Below the pieces are notes generated by a model that was not told the DNA's origin, did not search any database, and saw only the letters and a list, made by a program, of their open reading frames with translations. Positions 23,601 through 35,150 of a stretch of 56,474 bases of DNA are shown piece by piece (positions within the stretch are counted from its first letter, which is position 1; each line of letters opens with the position of its first letter). Position numbers and translations under genes: made by a program. Origin of the DNA: Saccoglossus kowalevskii (Eukaryota; Hemichordata; Enteropneusta; Harrimaniidae); the NCBI RefSeq assembly GCF_000003605.2, contig NW_003119428.1, positions 626,277-682,750 of the forward strand, written 5' to 3'.

Positions 23601-26600
23601 ATAGGATGCATTGTTTACATCCATTTGACCCGCTCACACGTAACACACGTAGCACTGCATAAATTATCACCGTCTACGCCACAGCGGTTTGAACTTGCCA
23701 GGACAAATTAAAGAGGGGAGGCAAGGGGGGTAGCTGGTACGGTTTTACGTGAAATAAAAAGGGCTTTTTACAATTTACAAGGGAAAAAAAAACGTTTTTA
23801 CAGTTTACAATGTTAAAAAATGGAACATTGAATGGTCCAAAGAGCTCTCCGACTCAAATGCTCCGCCATTACTGCGCCGTGTGTAGAGACGCATGCGCAT
23901 ATTACCCTCGTAATGCTCTTCATTCGGTTAGAGGGCCTTTTACGTCTTGGACATTGAATTTTGTAGTGAATTGTGTCATCTAGTCGTTTTACAGTTTCTG
24001 AAATTTAATTTCCCTAGATTTTTTTTTACGATTTTTTTATTTGGATGTAAATTCTTGTACGTACCGAGAAAAATGACACATTTTTACAGTGTACGAAAAA
24101 AATATTTGATTGATTACGTTGTACGTCTAGCCTGTGATTACAGAATTACGGAATTTATTTTTTCTATTTACGTTGTACGAACAAAAAAATATTGCAATTA
24201 TGTTGAATGAAAATAACCCTTGCCCCCCCTCATTAAACAGTCCCCATTGTTAAACACGTGTGAAGTACAGACGCTATCAATGGGGAACAAATTGTCACTC
24301 AAGTTGCAAACACCGAGATGCTATATGACAAAACATGTAAAGGAAAAAAGGTGATGCCGCCCGGCTAAAACGTACAATCACTGCTAGCACAGCACAGAAA
24401 CGGAAGCGTGTAGAAACACGGAAACGGCGTGAGGCTGGTTTTGATGAGTCGTGGAAAAAGACATTTCCCTGGTTAAGGTCAATTGTTCAGGTAAGATTTC
24501 GTAATTTTAGAAATAAAATGCCAGTGTGTGTATGTTTGCCGATCGTAAGAACACCGAACATGGTAGGCCTACACCGATTTCAATCAACATCTTAGACACG
24601 AGGCTGGTATAGACACGACATGAAAAAAAAAACATCACTCGTTACTGTCAACTTTTTTAGATTATTTTATGAATATCTTCATAGATTAATGGGTACGCGT
24701 ATGTTATAATTTGTCCAAGCAAAAAAAAAATCGAATTTTGTAATCTTCTGTTCACATGTTGACCTGTGTAGGTATTTCCAAGATGGCGGCCTGTCAACGT
24801 CTTGCGAACGACAGCTGCTATCATCACGCGTTATGATCGATGGAATCCCAATTTGTATACATAATTCTATCGTTACGTTTTAATTGAATAGTGACCTCAT
24901 GTTTTTTTTCCTCGAAATTCCCGAGTCTCCTTGTCGTTGACCTGACAAAACCAACATGTAAACAACATGTTTTGCAGACGAAATGCTATCCATTACGGCA
25001 CTGGGTTCCCGATCGTGGCACAATTCAATCGTTATGTTTACATTTATTTGAACCTCAATCCTCATTGTTTTTTTTTTATTATTTTTCATTTTTTCCCACA
25101 AGGAATGTTGTGCAGTTAATGCTCAAAGCACAACATGATTGCAAAGAGTGGATCTTCTTTATGGAACAAAGTCCCGTGCACGTCTATGACGAGTTTAACT
25201 ACAGTAAGGCAGCCAATGTTTGGAGCACAACAAAGTCAGAAGGAATAGTTTAGACTAAGTTTTATGGAACAGTTCACATTAAATGACGATCTTGTCAAAT
25301 TATGGTATATTATGTAAAGTATTATGTAATTTAAATAAAGTCTCTTATACATTTTAATACTGTCTTGTATGTTTGTTTTTGTGAGAGTGAATCCTGAAAA
25401 ATATGCAAATTAGTATGCAAATTAGCATGCAAATTAGACCGCCATGCTTGCCTCTGAGCCTGGGGAGAACACTGCTACTATAGGGCTTATGGGTGGAATT
25501 ATAACTTGTGAGATGAAAAGGTTTATTTATAGACTACCCTCGTATATTTCGGTAACATAATATAAAGATGAATTGTTGTTTTACAGAAAGAGTTAGAGGT
25601 GACATCATCCAATTCTGCTTATCGATGTCTTGTGACGTTATGTCGGAATTATTACAGAGATAAATGTGCAATGAGATTGGAGTCTTTATCCAAGTGGATA
25701 TCATTTGTGAGCTTTGTATGTCAGCTATTTACTGAGTTACAGGTGAGTTAGCTTTGTATGTCAGCTATTTACTGAGTTACAGGTGAGTTAGCTTTGTATG
25801 TGAGCTGTTTATTGAGTTACAGGTGAGTTAGCTTTGTATGTCAGCTATTTACCGAGTTACAGGTGAGTTAGCTTTGTATGTCAGCTATTTACTGAGTTAC
25901 AGGTGAGTTAGCTTTGTATGTCAGCTATTTACTGAGTTACAGGTGAGTTAGCTTTGTATGTCAGCTGTTTACTGAGTTACAGGTGAGTTAGCTACATATG
26001 TCAGCTATTTACTGAGTTACAGGTGAGTTGGCTTTGTATGTCAGCTGTTAACTGATTTACAAGTGAGTTAGCTTTGTATGTCAGCTGTTTACCGAGTTAC
26101 AAATGAGTTAGCTTTGTATGTCAGCTGTTAACTGAGTTACAAGTGAGTTAGCTTTGTATGTCAGCTGTTAACTGAGTTACAAGTGAGTTAGCTTTGTATG
26201 TCAGCTGTTAACTGAGTTAAAAGTGAGTTAGCTTTGTATGTCAGCTATTTACTGAGTTACAGGTGAGTTAGCTTTGTATGTCAGCTATTTACTGAGTTAC
26301 AGGTGAGTTAGCTTTGTATGTCAGCTGTTAACTGAGTTACAGGTGAGTTAGCTTTGTATGTCAGCTATTTACCGAGTTACAGGTGAGTTAGCTTTGTATG
26401 TCAGCTATTTACCGAGTTACAGGTGAGTTAGCTTTGTATGTCAGCTATTTACTGAGTTACAGGTGAGTTAGCTTTGTATGTCAGCTATTTACCGAGTTAC
26501 AGGTGAGTTAGCTTTGTATGTCAGCTGTTAACTGAGTTACAGGTGAGTTAGTTTTGTATGTCAGCTGTTAACTGAGTTACAGGTGAGTTAGCTTTGTATG

Positions 26601-27372
26601 TCAGCTATTTACCGAGTTACAGGTGAGTTAGCTTTGTATGTCAGCTATTTACCGAGTTACAGGTGAGTTAGCTTTGTATGTCAGCTATTTACTGATTTAA
26701 AAGTGAGTTAGCTTTGTATGTCAGCTGTTAACTGAGTTACAGGTGAGTTAGCTTTGTATGTCAGCTGTTTATTGAGTTACAGGTGAGTTATCTTATAGAT
26801 TGTCAACAAATGTTGAAAATGAGTGCAGTGTTGATACTATTGAATCATACTATTAATGCGTTGTAGAAAGACTTAACAGCATACACTATTTTTCTTTTTC
26901 ATTTCTAGAATTATTCTGATTTGCAAGATATTGTTTATAACTGTTTATTCACATTGGTTGGACCAGAATGTCTGCAGAATGATTCTGAGGTAAATAAATC
27001 TCCTTAGGCATCGCACAGTCAAAACAATTTTCAATTTTTTTCTGAGTGACTGTGGTTGTGGTAATCAAGTGAACGTTCAAGTGACAGTTACAATATTTGC
27101 ACGCATCTAATTCTTTCTCTGATTGTTTGATGTTTTAGGTGGATTGCTTAGTGACGCAACTGTTGTCTATTGGTAAACAGTTGGAGGAGTGCAACCGAGA
27201 TGTTATGGATGAGTTATACGACAACATACGGGATGCGTATCTTGCTTGGAACAGTCCAGCGTCTTCAAGATTACCGCTACTACAAGCAATAGAACTACGT
27301 GCCATGAAATGGCAACTGGATGACGATGCTAAAGAATACTATTATGGCGAGTACACCATGTCGGCAATTTAA
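20614..27372 (+). CDS. MIF4GD: MIF4GD (SLIP1-like), MIF4G-domain translation factor (6 coding exons)
   Basis: In vertebrates MIF4GD/SLIP1 is a small eIF4G-like HEAT-repeat protein that bridges histone mRNA-bound SLBP to the translation machinery. Coding exons: 20614-20794, 21748-21906, 22811-22929, 25587-25742, 26909-26989, 27139-27372. All are GT-AG with matching phases, giving 309 residues against about 222 in human. The MIF4G core starts near residue 88 (NPLLDKFKIEKFPAYLQPYI). It continues with KLCAAIIQ, CLVTLCRNYYRDKC, SFVCQLFTELQ, DIVYNCLFTLVGPECLQ, VDCLVTQLLSIGKQLEECN, MDELYDNIRDAYLAW, and ends AIELRAMKWQL...AKEYYYGEY. Each block aligns in order with human MIF4GD from memory. The N-terminal ~87 residues (IRRRQHRN, basic; MNFYVPPA) are extra and not recognised. 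CTIF, which has a related C-terminal domain, is a less likely alternative. The start is the first ATG of the open exon; an upstream coding exon cannot be excluded. Confidence 0.93.
20831..20857. repeat. 10-bp stem hairpin in MIF4GD intron 1
   Basis: CCGTACTTAT (20831-20840), loop ATACTGA, then the exact complement ATAAGTACGG (20848-20857). It lies 37 bases past the first coding exon. Function unknown. Confidence 0.8.
22044..22255 (-). mobile_element. TACTGTAAAATAC MITE, copy 2 (reverse orientation)
   Basis: A complete 212-bp copy in MIF4GD intron 2, TACTGTAAAATACTTTATTT to AAAGTATTTTACAGTA. The asymmetric interior (AAAACACCCAAAAAATG) shows it is inverted relative to most other copies. Confidence 0.85.
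22997..23165 (+). mobile_element. MITE of a sister family (TACTGTAAATTGCTTAATTT)
   Basis: Starts TACTGTAAATTGCTTAATTT then TCGGGA. The right end, in reverse complement, reads TAACTGTAAAGTGCTTTAATTT then CAGGAGA. The interior is unlike the TACTGTAAAATAC family, so only the first ~10 terminal bases are shared. It lies in MIF4GD intron 3. Confidence 0.6.
23493..25474 (+). mobile_element. hAT-like non-autonomous DNA transposon in MIF4GD intron 3
   Basis: 1,982 bp with terminal inverted repeats CAGTGTTCTCCCCA and TGGGGAGAACACTG, flanked on both sides by CTACT (23488-23492 and 25475-25479), a 5-bp target duplication. Just inside each end are repeats of CCGCCATGCTT. Base composition is less AT-rich near the ends than in the host intron. 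CAGTG termini suggest hAT; the 5-bp duplication would fit the described 5-bp (hAT5) group rather than the usual 8 bp. A transposase fragment is at 24341-24490. No complete transposase is present. Confidence 0.75.
24341..24490 (+). pseudogene. Transposase N-terminal fragment inside the hAT-like element
   Basis: A 50-codon open stretch, with a stop just upstream and no ATG, that runs into a clean donor CAG|GTAAGA at 24490. It is strongly basic (AQKRKRVETRKRREAGFDES) followed by WKKTFPWLRSIVQ. A basic stretch followed by a W...FPWL segment resembles the region ahead of the zinc finger in hAT-derived proteins; this is a weak, memory-based similarity. A separate open frame at about 25103-25253 (HDCKEWIFFMEQSPVHVYDE) is not recognised. 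Confidence 0.4.
25711..26790 (+). repeat. 40-bp tandem array built from a MIF4GD exon end plus its splice donor, 27 units
   Basis: Units GCTTTGTATGTCAGCTATTT + ACTGAGTTACAG|GTGAGTTA repeat every 40 bases without a break from 25711 to 26790. The first unit is the real end of coding exon 4 (encoding SFVCQLFTELQ) with its native donor at 25742/25743; the other 26 fill the start of intron 4. Counting by eye, 21 units keep CAG|GTGAGT, five have CAA or AAA before GTGAGT, and one (near 26101) has lost the GT. Units differ by a few substitutions (ATTTAC/GTTAAC/GTTTAC) and there are no length changes. Past the first donor the coding frame reads GTG AGT TAG, a stop. Confidence 0.97.
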
Positions 27373-28203
27373 CGACACTTCCTGAATGCAAGTACAGCAT
27401 AGCACATGACTGCAACACCAGATGGCTTGATTGCAATATAGCAGCATGGTTGCAGTGTAGCACATTTCTATGGTTACAATTTGTAACGAAGTAACTTCAC
27501 ATGTTATTTTTTAAAACTGCATACTGATGCTAAAGTGACGTAAAGTTCAGTTACGTTATCCTGCCAGCCTTGTGTATTTTTACATTGATTCAACCGGATA
27601 CAAGTTAAAGCAGCACACATGCTTTTTACATTGAATGTCTAATGCTGTTGATAATGTAGCCCGAAGTTTGCAGTAAGACAGAATTATTTGTTAATGACAG
27701 CGTATGTGCATTGAGACTTCTTTAAAAATGACAATAATTATGGTCATTTATTTCTTGGTTATATAAACAAAAATAGTTTTGTTGTTGTTGATATCAGAAT
27801 AATAATACAAATTTAATTTTGGCATCATCAAGTATTGTGTAATGTGAATAATGTTTGATTTGGACACACAAATGAGTAAACAAAATCTAGAAACCAAAAG
27901 CCTGTTTCGGATCTACAGCGAAGAAACTTTAAAGTGAAATTGACGTTTTTCAATCAAGCACATTTAATATTTCATGTGCTGAGCAACATGACACGTTATT
28001 ATGTCATGATTATGTCAGATCTATTTTTAGTATCATCTTGTAACATAGTGATCCATAAATGGCGATGGGTGACGTTTATTTTCATTCACTTTTATACTGA
28101 ATTGTATTGATATAAATTGTTGTATCTCATTCTGTGCTTTCTGGCGAGTTCACTGTAGCTTGTGGTAGCGAATACAAGATGCAACTGCTGATCTGGTTGA
28201 TAT

Positions 28204-28360
28204 TACTGTAAAATTACTTTATTTTTTGCATGGAATTAATTTTCGCTGAAAAGGCTTTTTGGGCGTCTTGTATGGAATTTATTTTCACTAATTTTTGAAA
28301 AAAGTATATTTAATTTTCACTGATTCATTTCTTCAGCGAAAATAGTGAAAATAAAATCAC
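28204..28360 (+). mobile_element. TACTGTAAAATAC MITE, copy 3 (truncated right end)
   Basis: Starts TACTGTAAAATTACTTTATT and matches the family through TTCAGCGAAAATAGTGAAAA. It then ends without the right terminal repeat. It lies in the MIF4GD 3' UTR. Confidence 0.75.
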
Positions 28361-28558
28361 ACAAATGGCAACAGACTAGTTTGAGAGTTTATTGGAATCT
28401 AAAATGTTACAACAATCGGGAGATCTTGGCAAAAGCAATGTTCAAGAGTGTAATTCATACTAATTATGTATTGACCTTTTCATGGTTGTTGTGTGTGAAA
28501 ATGATTTTTTCATTGAGTCAAACTTTATGTGGTGTATCATTAACCACAGGATTACAGT

Positions 28559-28564
28559 AATAAA
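28559..28564 (+). terminator. Candidate MIF4GD polyadenylation signal
   Basis: An AATAAA hexamer 1.2 kb past the MIF4GD stop codon, followed within 20 bases by TATTGTACC. It is the best-placed hexamer before the minisatellite begins, though others between 27373 and 28559 cannot be excluded. The 3' UTR in between has no other features apart from the MITE at 28204. Confidence 0.4.
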
Positions 28565-28649
28565 GCATTATTGTACCAAGGGTAGTTTATTGCCTATAGG
28601 AATCATTTTAAATTAAAATTGCCTGTGTGCGTGCGTGTGTGTTTGAAAG

Positions 28650-30545
28650 ATCTTGTAAACATTACATTTAGTACCAAGGAATCATGCAAAATTGTTTATT
28701 ATATGATGGAATCTTGCAAATGTTTAAACTTTCACAATATACAAAGGAATCTTTAAAGTTATAAACTTGGCACAAAAAATCTTGTAAACACTGCACTTAG
28801 CACAGAGGAATCTTGTAAACACCACACTTTGCACAGACGAATCTTGTAAACACCACACTTGGCACAAACGAATCTTGTAAACCCCACACTTGGCACAGAC
28901 ATTCTAGTAAACACCACACTTGGCACAGACGAATCTTGTAAACACCACACTTGGCACAGAGGAATCTTGTAAACATCACACATGGCACAGACATTCTAGT
29001 AAACACCACACTTGGCACAGACGAATCTTGTAAACACCACACTTGGTACAGACGAATCTTGTAAACACCACACTTGGTACAGACGAATTTTGTAAACAAC
29101 ACACTTGGCACAGACATTCTAGTAAACACCACACTTGGCACAGAGGAATCTTGTAAACACCACACTTGGCACAGACGAATCTTGTAAACACCACACTTGG
29201 TACAGACGAATCTTGTAAACACCACACTTGGTACAGACGAATCTTGTAAACACCACACTTGGCACAGACATTCTAGTAAACACCACACTTGGCACAGACG
29301 AATCTTGTAAACACCACACCTGGTACAGACGAATCTTGTAAACACCACACTTGGTACAGACGAATCTTGTAAACACCACACTTGGCACAGACATTCTAGT
29401 AAACACCACACTTGGCACAGACGAATCTTGTAAACACCACACTTTGCACAGATGAATCTTGTAAACATCACACTTGGCACAGACATTCTAGTAAACACCA
29501 CACTTGGCACAGACGAATCTTGTAAACACCACACTTGGTACAGACGAATCTTGTAAACACCACACTTGGTACAGACGAATCTTGTAAACACCACACTTGG
29601 CACAGACATTCTAGTAAACACCACACTTGGCACAGAGGAATCTTGTAAACATCACACTTGGCACAGACATTCTAGTAAACACCACACTTGGCACAGACGA
29701 ATCTTGTAAACACCACACTTGGTACAGACGAATCTTGTAAACACCACACTTGGTACAGACGAATCTTGTAAACACCACACTTGGCACAGATATTCTAGTA
29801 AACACCACACTTGGCACAGACGAATCTTGTAAACACCACACTTTGCACAGATGAATCTTGTAAACATCACACTTGGCACATACATTCTAGTAAACACCAC
29901 ACTTGGCACAGAGGAATCTTGTAAACATCACACTTGGCACAGACATTCTAGTAAACACCACACCTGGTACAGACGAATCTTGTAAACACCACACTTGGTA
30001 CAGACGAATCTTGTAAACACCACACTTGGCACAGACATTCTAGTAAACACCACACTTGGCACAGACGAATCTTGTAAACACCACACTTTGCACAGATGAA
30101 TCTTGTAAACATCACACTTGGCACATACATTCTAGTAAACACCACACTTGGCACAGAGGAATCTTGTAAACACCACACTTGGCACATACAATCTAGTAAA
30201 CACCACACTTGGCACATACAATCTAGTAAACACCACACTTTGCACAGATGAATCTTGTAAACATCACACTTTGCACAGATGAATCTTGTAAACACCACAC
30301 TTTGCACAGATGAATCTTGTAAACATCACACTTGGCACATACATTCTAGTAAACACCACACTTGGCACAGAGGAATCTTGTAAACACCACACTGAGCAAA
30401 AAGAGGAATCTTGTAAACACCACACTGAGCAAAAAGAGGAATCTTGTAAACACCACACTGAGCAAAAAGAGGAATCTTGTAAACACCACACTGAGCAAAA
30501 AGAGGAATCTTGTAAACACCACACTGAGCAAAAAGAGGAATCTCA
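28650..30545 (+). repeat. Large minisatellite, 31-bp units changing to 33-bp units
   Basis: About 60 units of a sequence with CTTGTAAACACCACACTTGG followed by CACAGACGAAT. The period is 31 through about 30370, with recurring variants (GACATTCTAG, GAGGAAT, GATGAAT, TACAGACGAAT). From about 30371 to 30541 there are five nearly identical 33-bp units containing CACTGAGCAAAAAGAGGAAT. At the left edge (28650-28790) the units are badly decayed. Long open frames on both strands here are by-products of the repeat: 31 is not a multiple of 3, so the same peptides recur in all frames. Confidence 0.95.
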
Positions 30546-31703
30546 AATTATGTACTAAACATTGTTAATTTAGTTCAGTGTTGTACAATATCGATAACAA
30601 TTTTAATACTGAAACTTTCAAGTTGATTGTATTGTAGTATTAGTCTGTAAACATTCAGGCTAATATGTATTTACAGAATGCTGACCAAAACAGTGGCATT
30701 AAAGGATTATAAACTCACTCAGTTACCTAATACCTAATATGACAGGAACATTTGTAAGGTGTGCCATGAACAATCTTTTGAATTTTCAAAAGGGAGGAAG
30801 TGTTTAAGCAATTCCTGTAATTAAAAACTGTATCTCGAAATTAACAAAGCCATGTTGCTGGTAATTCAGCTATATAGTAAAGAATTGTCGAGAGAATGCA
30901 ACAAATGGTCTCTTAAGTTTATTTTAGAAACGATTTTGGGCCGTATCTACGTAAACATGTAGACTGGATACAAATCAACTCCCAGTATTATACAGCAAGC
31001 ATTTGATTGAATGGAGGCGGGGACAGGCAGGGCAATAGTGTCTACCATTAAATACAACTTGGGAAGTTTTTTTTCATACCAACCTGGATCATTAGAGAAT
31101 AAATTCAAACTATATAATTGTTGCACCACGTTCCATTTGATATATGTACTATGTTATGTCTGTAGCACTTTTACTAATATGGAAACTGAACTGATTGAGA
31201 ACAGCTGTGTTTGCAGCTTTCAAGAAAATTAAGCTTTCTGCATCAGGATTTGAGTATATTGTGACCTAGTACATTCACATTTACCATTCAGGCACTCACA
31301 CATACAATTTCAGCAACTTCTCTACGGTTTAATATAATTTGATTTATTCTCTTTTTAAAATTTGAGCTATACATAGATTGTAATAATAACATTTCTTTTA
31401 CCCTTCAACCAAACATAGTTACAATATACTTGAAAAAAAAGAACACACCACCCATGTACCAAATATATACATAATATAGACATTGACGTGATTAATTTGA
31501 AATGAGTTTAAAAAAAAAAAATTGGTGGTTTACGTTTTGCTTGGTCGCTATCCTGCCATAGAGGTGCAGACTGAATTTGCTATATGTATTAATATCTACT
31601 AGTTTCGAACCAAGAGGAAACGCTAACAAATTCTTCTACAAAGCATGGTGCAAATCTTTTGAATGCATGTGATTATCATTAATACACAATGCTATTACAG
31701 AAA

Positions 31704-31908
31704 TACTGTAAAATACTTTATTTTAGCTGGATTTAATTTTCAATGAAAAAACATTTTAGCTGTTTTGTATGGAGTTTATTTTCACTGATTTTTGATGAGT
31801 TCAATGTAAAATATAGAAAAAAAAAAGTAAATTTGCTTGATTTTATTTTTACTGAATCATTCTTCCAGTGAAAATAAATTACAAGCAAAAATAATGTACT
31901 TTACAGTA
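31704..31908 (+). mobile_element. TACTGTAAAATAC MITE, copy 4
   Basis: A complete 205-bp copy from TACTGTAAAATACTTTATTT to GTACTTTACAGTA, in the MIF4GD-RAB37 intergenic region. Confidence 0.85.
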
Positions 31909-32537
31909 TAACAAATATTAGATCAATGGCGAAAATGTTGCAGTTTCACTTTTTCATGATTTCAGAAACTTTAAATTATTCATATTAGCGAGAATCTTGT
32001 TACAGGACATCTGTTGTGACTGTTGAATACTGGCCACACACGCACACTAGACGTTTTGGGGCAGTGACATTTACAAACCCCTGAGAAGCAAGTTTGCAAA
32101 ATGAGAGGTTTAAAATAAGTTCACAAAATGAGAGGTTTTAAAACAGAGTAATCAATGATTACCGGGGCTACAAGTATACCCAGCAAACATTGACTATTAA
32201 AATTCGTAAAGTTAAAATATAAATCGTAAACTGCTAAACTTGATAACAGAAGGCAGTATCTGGTAAGTACATTAATCCAATATGTAAATAGATGTTAAAA
32301 ATGAAATATAATGCTAGAGACGATTCAAAAAATATACAAATGTAGCACAAAACACCCCAAAAAAAACTGTACAGTATGAAAACGCAATGCTCAGCAATAA
32401 ATTAAACCAATAGGTAACAAAATATATAAACAAACAATGAATGATGATATATATGAAAACAAAAACACGATTTTTAAATAAAGCGTGCACAATAATGTTG
32501 GGAAAGACTCTAATTAGGACATGCGTGTATATTGTTA

Positions 32538-32659
32538 TTAAAGGGTCATGGTCGTCGCGATCATGTGCCTTTAATTTTTGTGTAGCTTCGTAAATAAATG
32601 AAATGCATATCATCGGACCCATATCGAATGCAATAGCCATGCAACCACTGCTCTTCAAA
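32538..32659 (+). mobile_element. AAAGGG/GGTCGTCGC MITE, copy 1
   Basis: Starts TTAAAGGGTCATGGTCGTCG, contains GGACCCATATCGAATGCAAT, and ends GCAACCACTGCTCTTCAA, a diverged inverted copy of the start. Related copies are at 45099-45204 and 52569-52709. Confidence 0.55.
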
Positions 32660-33471
32660 ACAATTTACTTATACCTTGGGTGCATCGATATTAAATCACA
32701 GTTGACATGGTATCAAAAGCCGATTATGCTAATTAACCCTTTAAAAGCCGTAATTTATCCCTGTCAAAATGTTGATGGAATATTTTATACATTTGTATTT
32801 TTCTGTAATTCTTGATAATTTTGAACCAAATGGATATATCCATTTCCTACAGTTTTTAATCAAAATTTATGAAAAAAATTCAAGTTTATTTAGTGAAAGG
32901 CAAACAAGATGCACGGTACTTTAGAAATATGACATGCATTTGAATTTACACATACCAGGCTGTTTAAGAAGAATTTTTGTTTTCAACATCACAAAAATGA
33001 GAGATGTGAACCTAAAGTCAGGTGTATATATATATAGTTTATAGTGAATGTATGTTTGAAATATTTCATACTCTATGCACAAACTCTATGACAACCAGCT
33101 ATGAAAATATACTTTGAAGGTGGATTTTAGGAATATTTTTAAACTATTAAAAGTATTTTATAATAAACCCAACAAAATGTTTGTGAATTATTTTGTATTT
33201 TTCTACATTATCTTTGTTAATTTTAGAACAAATGGACACCATTTTCATTGGTGACAGATCTGGGAAAAAATAATGGATTTGTAGCAAAATGTGACAAAAG
33301 TTGATTTTAATGTTCAACATAGCTACTAATGTATGTTTCATGGGACCCAAGACCATGGACAACAGCAATAACACAATGCATAACATAAATTTCAAAAAGA
33401 ATACCTTCAATTTTAAACATGTTTGAGCGTTTACATAATTCTATAAAGTGATATTTAATAAATACATACAT

Positions 33472-33750
33472 TTATCTATCAAAAATGTTTTCGTTTCGTT
33501 TCGTCATCGTCAGTATGCATGTGATCGTGTCATGACAATCGACATACAGATCTACAGCACAGTGACAACAAACGATCGACAAATTTAGAAATAACCCTAT
33601 TTCTGTAATGCCTTGACACTCATCCAAATCTAATTCTTCACCAACCCCCGGGAAATACATGGCCTTTTTTGTACCAGCATGCATCACAACATCAACGTCA
33701 TCAAACCCTCCCATCATCAAAGCAGCATCCAGAAAACTTTGCAAATACAT
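33472..33750 (-). other. Orphan 92-codon ORF between MIF4GD and RAB37
   Basis: An ATG-initiated frame with a fairly protein-like composition: MYLQSFLDAALMMGGFDDVD, then an acidic stretch (GVGEELDLDECQGITEIG) and a Cys/His-containing segment. I recognise no family. It could be a small gene, part of a long RAB37 3' UTR, or chance. Confidence 0.2.
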
Positions 33751-34989
33751 GTAATACCAGTACTATGACACTTTTCTATCAACCATGACCATTCCTTAAC
33801 TCCTTTTCTTGTCCTCCCTCCCCTCTTCAATAACGTACACCCCTCTCTAAATGATAACCTATAGGTTTATAAATACAGCAATGATAAAATTCAGATACCA
33901 GATACTAAATCCCAGTAATCGATAGCTTCTAATATACAAGAATATTTGGAATCATTAAAACTATTTACACTTTAGTTATTTTCTCATTTTGTTTGGATCA
34001 TACAATTATTCTTGATTATCACTATTTTAGAAACATGTATAAAGTTACACACAGAATCAGTTTTCATAATTTGTACCATATTTTCTAAACACTAATTTCT
34101 ACTTTTGCCCACTCCCACACGAAAATTTTCAATCCCACGTTGTACTCCGACAAAAGGAAAAACGTAGCGTCAAATAAGTGATAAAAAGCGTAATTTTTGT
34201 TTGACAAATAAATTATATGAATCATCCAGCAAGGTGTTGTTTACAAGTTCATGTAAGTCAAAATGTGTGTTCATTTCGTATCTCATTTTGAAATCATTAT
34301 TACATGGAATATGGAAATAAAAAAATTTTCAACTATTTTGTTGAAAGTGAGAATGGCAGTGAAAGAGATCACATCATTGATCTATTCGGTGTTTAGAAGT
34401 TGTTTCAACTTATTTATGGTTCACTAGCAGCTGAATTTTATAATAATAAGCTACCAGAAGTACTCTGCATCCGACACATTTTTTTTTTCTTCATGGAGAC
34501 TCTCAGCAGACAATGAGTTAAATCAAAACAAAAAGGCCTATACAACCGTAGTGCAAGCAACGTTTCACATACAGCCATATTTAAAAAGATTAAAGTCAGG
34601 CCAGCAATGTATTAATTTATAATCCTTGCTCATATCATATAAATCAGATATTACGTACAATGACTAGAAATACTATTCCAGCAATAAAGAACAGATATAA
34701 TAGATATCAATGCAAGGCATCAAGGAATTTACACTGAATTACTATATGAAAATATTAAATAACCACACTAATAAAAAGATACAAACATTATAAGGGTACA
34801 TCACAACAAGAACGTTTTATCCACATAAACTGTTACCGTAATTTCAAATTAGAATCATAATTTCATATTTATATATATATACATCACTTATAATTGAAGG
34901 TATATTTCAATTTATATAGCCATTTTTTGTTGATGAAAGTATTATTTTTTTTTATATAGGCAGAGTCTATCACAAGGCAAAGCTTGCTG

Positions 34990-35150
34990 TCAAGACAATT
35001 CAGTGTAAAGAGTCCATGCTATTAGACAGATCTTGTCAACAAGTTAGGTAGATTTTGTACACAAGTTAGGCAGATCTTGTCAATAAGTTAGATAGACAAG
35101 TTAGGCACTTTTAACTAGTTAGGCAGACCTTGACAGCAAGTTGACATTTT
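34990..35150. repeat. Degenerate CAAGTTAGGCAGATCTTGT minisatellite
   Basis: Four to five decayed copies of a 25-35-base unit containing AGTTAGGCAGATCTTGTCAA. Spacing is irregular. Confidence 0.6.

Larger units (their letters stand above)
30546..33471. other. Intergenic, no gene supported
   Basis: AT-rich sequence holding only a TACTGTAAAATAC MITE (31704-31908) and one AAAGGG-type MITE (32538-32659). Open frames of 60-114 codons occur but have no recognisable content. Confidence 0.6.

Noticed and set aside
23436-23711. Overlapping ORFs at the left end of the hAT-like element
   Set aside because: They run across the transposon end and its CCGCCATGCTT repeats; their composition reflects the repeat, not a protein.
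28797-29633. A 278-codon minus-strand ORF of Cys-rich repeats (VWCLQDSS, VVFTR, CGVYKIR)
   Set aside because: It is the 31-bp minisatellite read through. The same peptides recur in all three frames because 31 is not a multiple of 3, and there is no independent coding signal.
28650-30545. Possible CRISPR array
   Set aside because: The units are contiguous variants of one 31-33-bp sequence with no unique spacers, and this is animal DNA.
30310-30558. ORFs with EESCKHHTEQK or NLVNTTLSKKR repeats
   Set aside because: A by-product of five identical 33-bp repeat units; open in several frames and on both strands.
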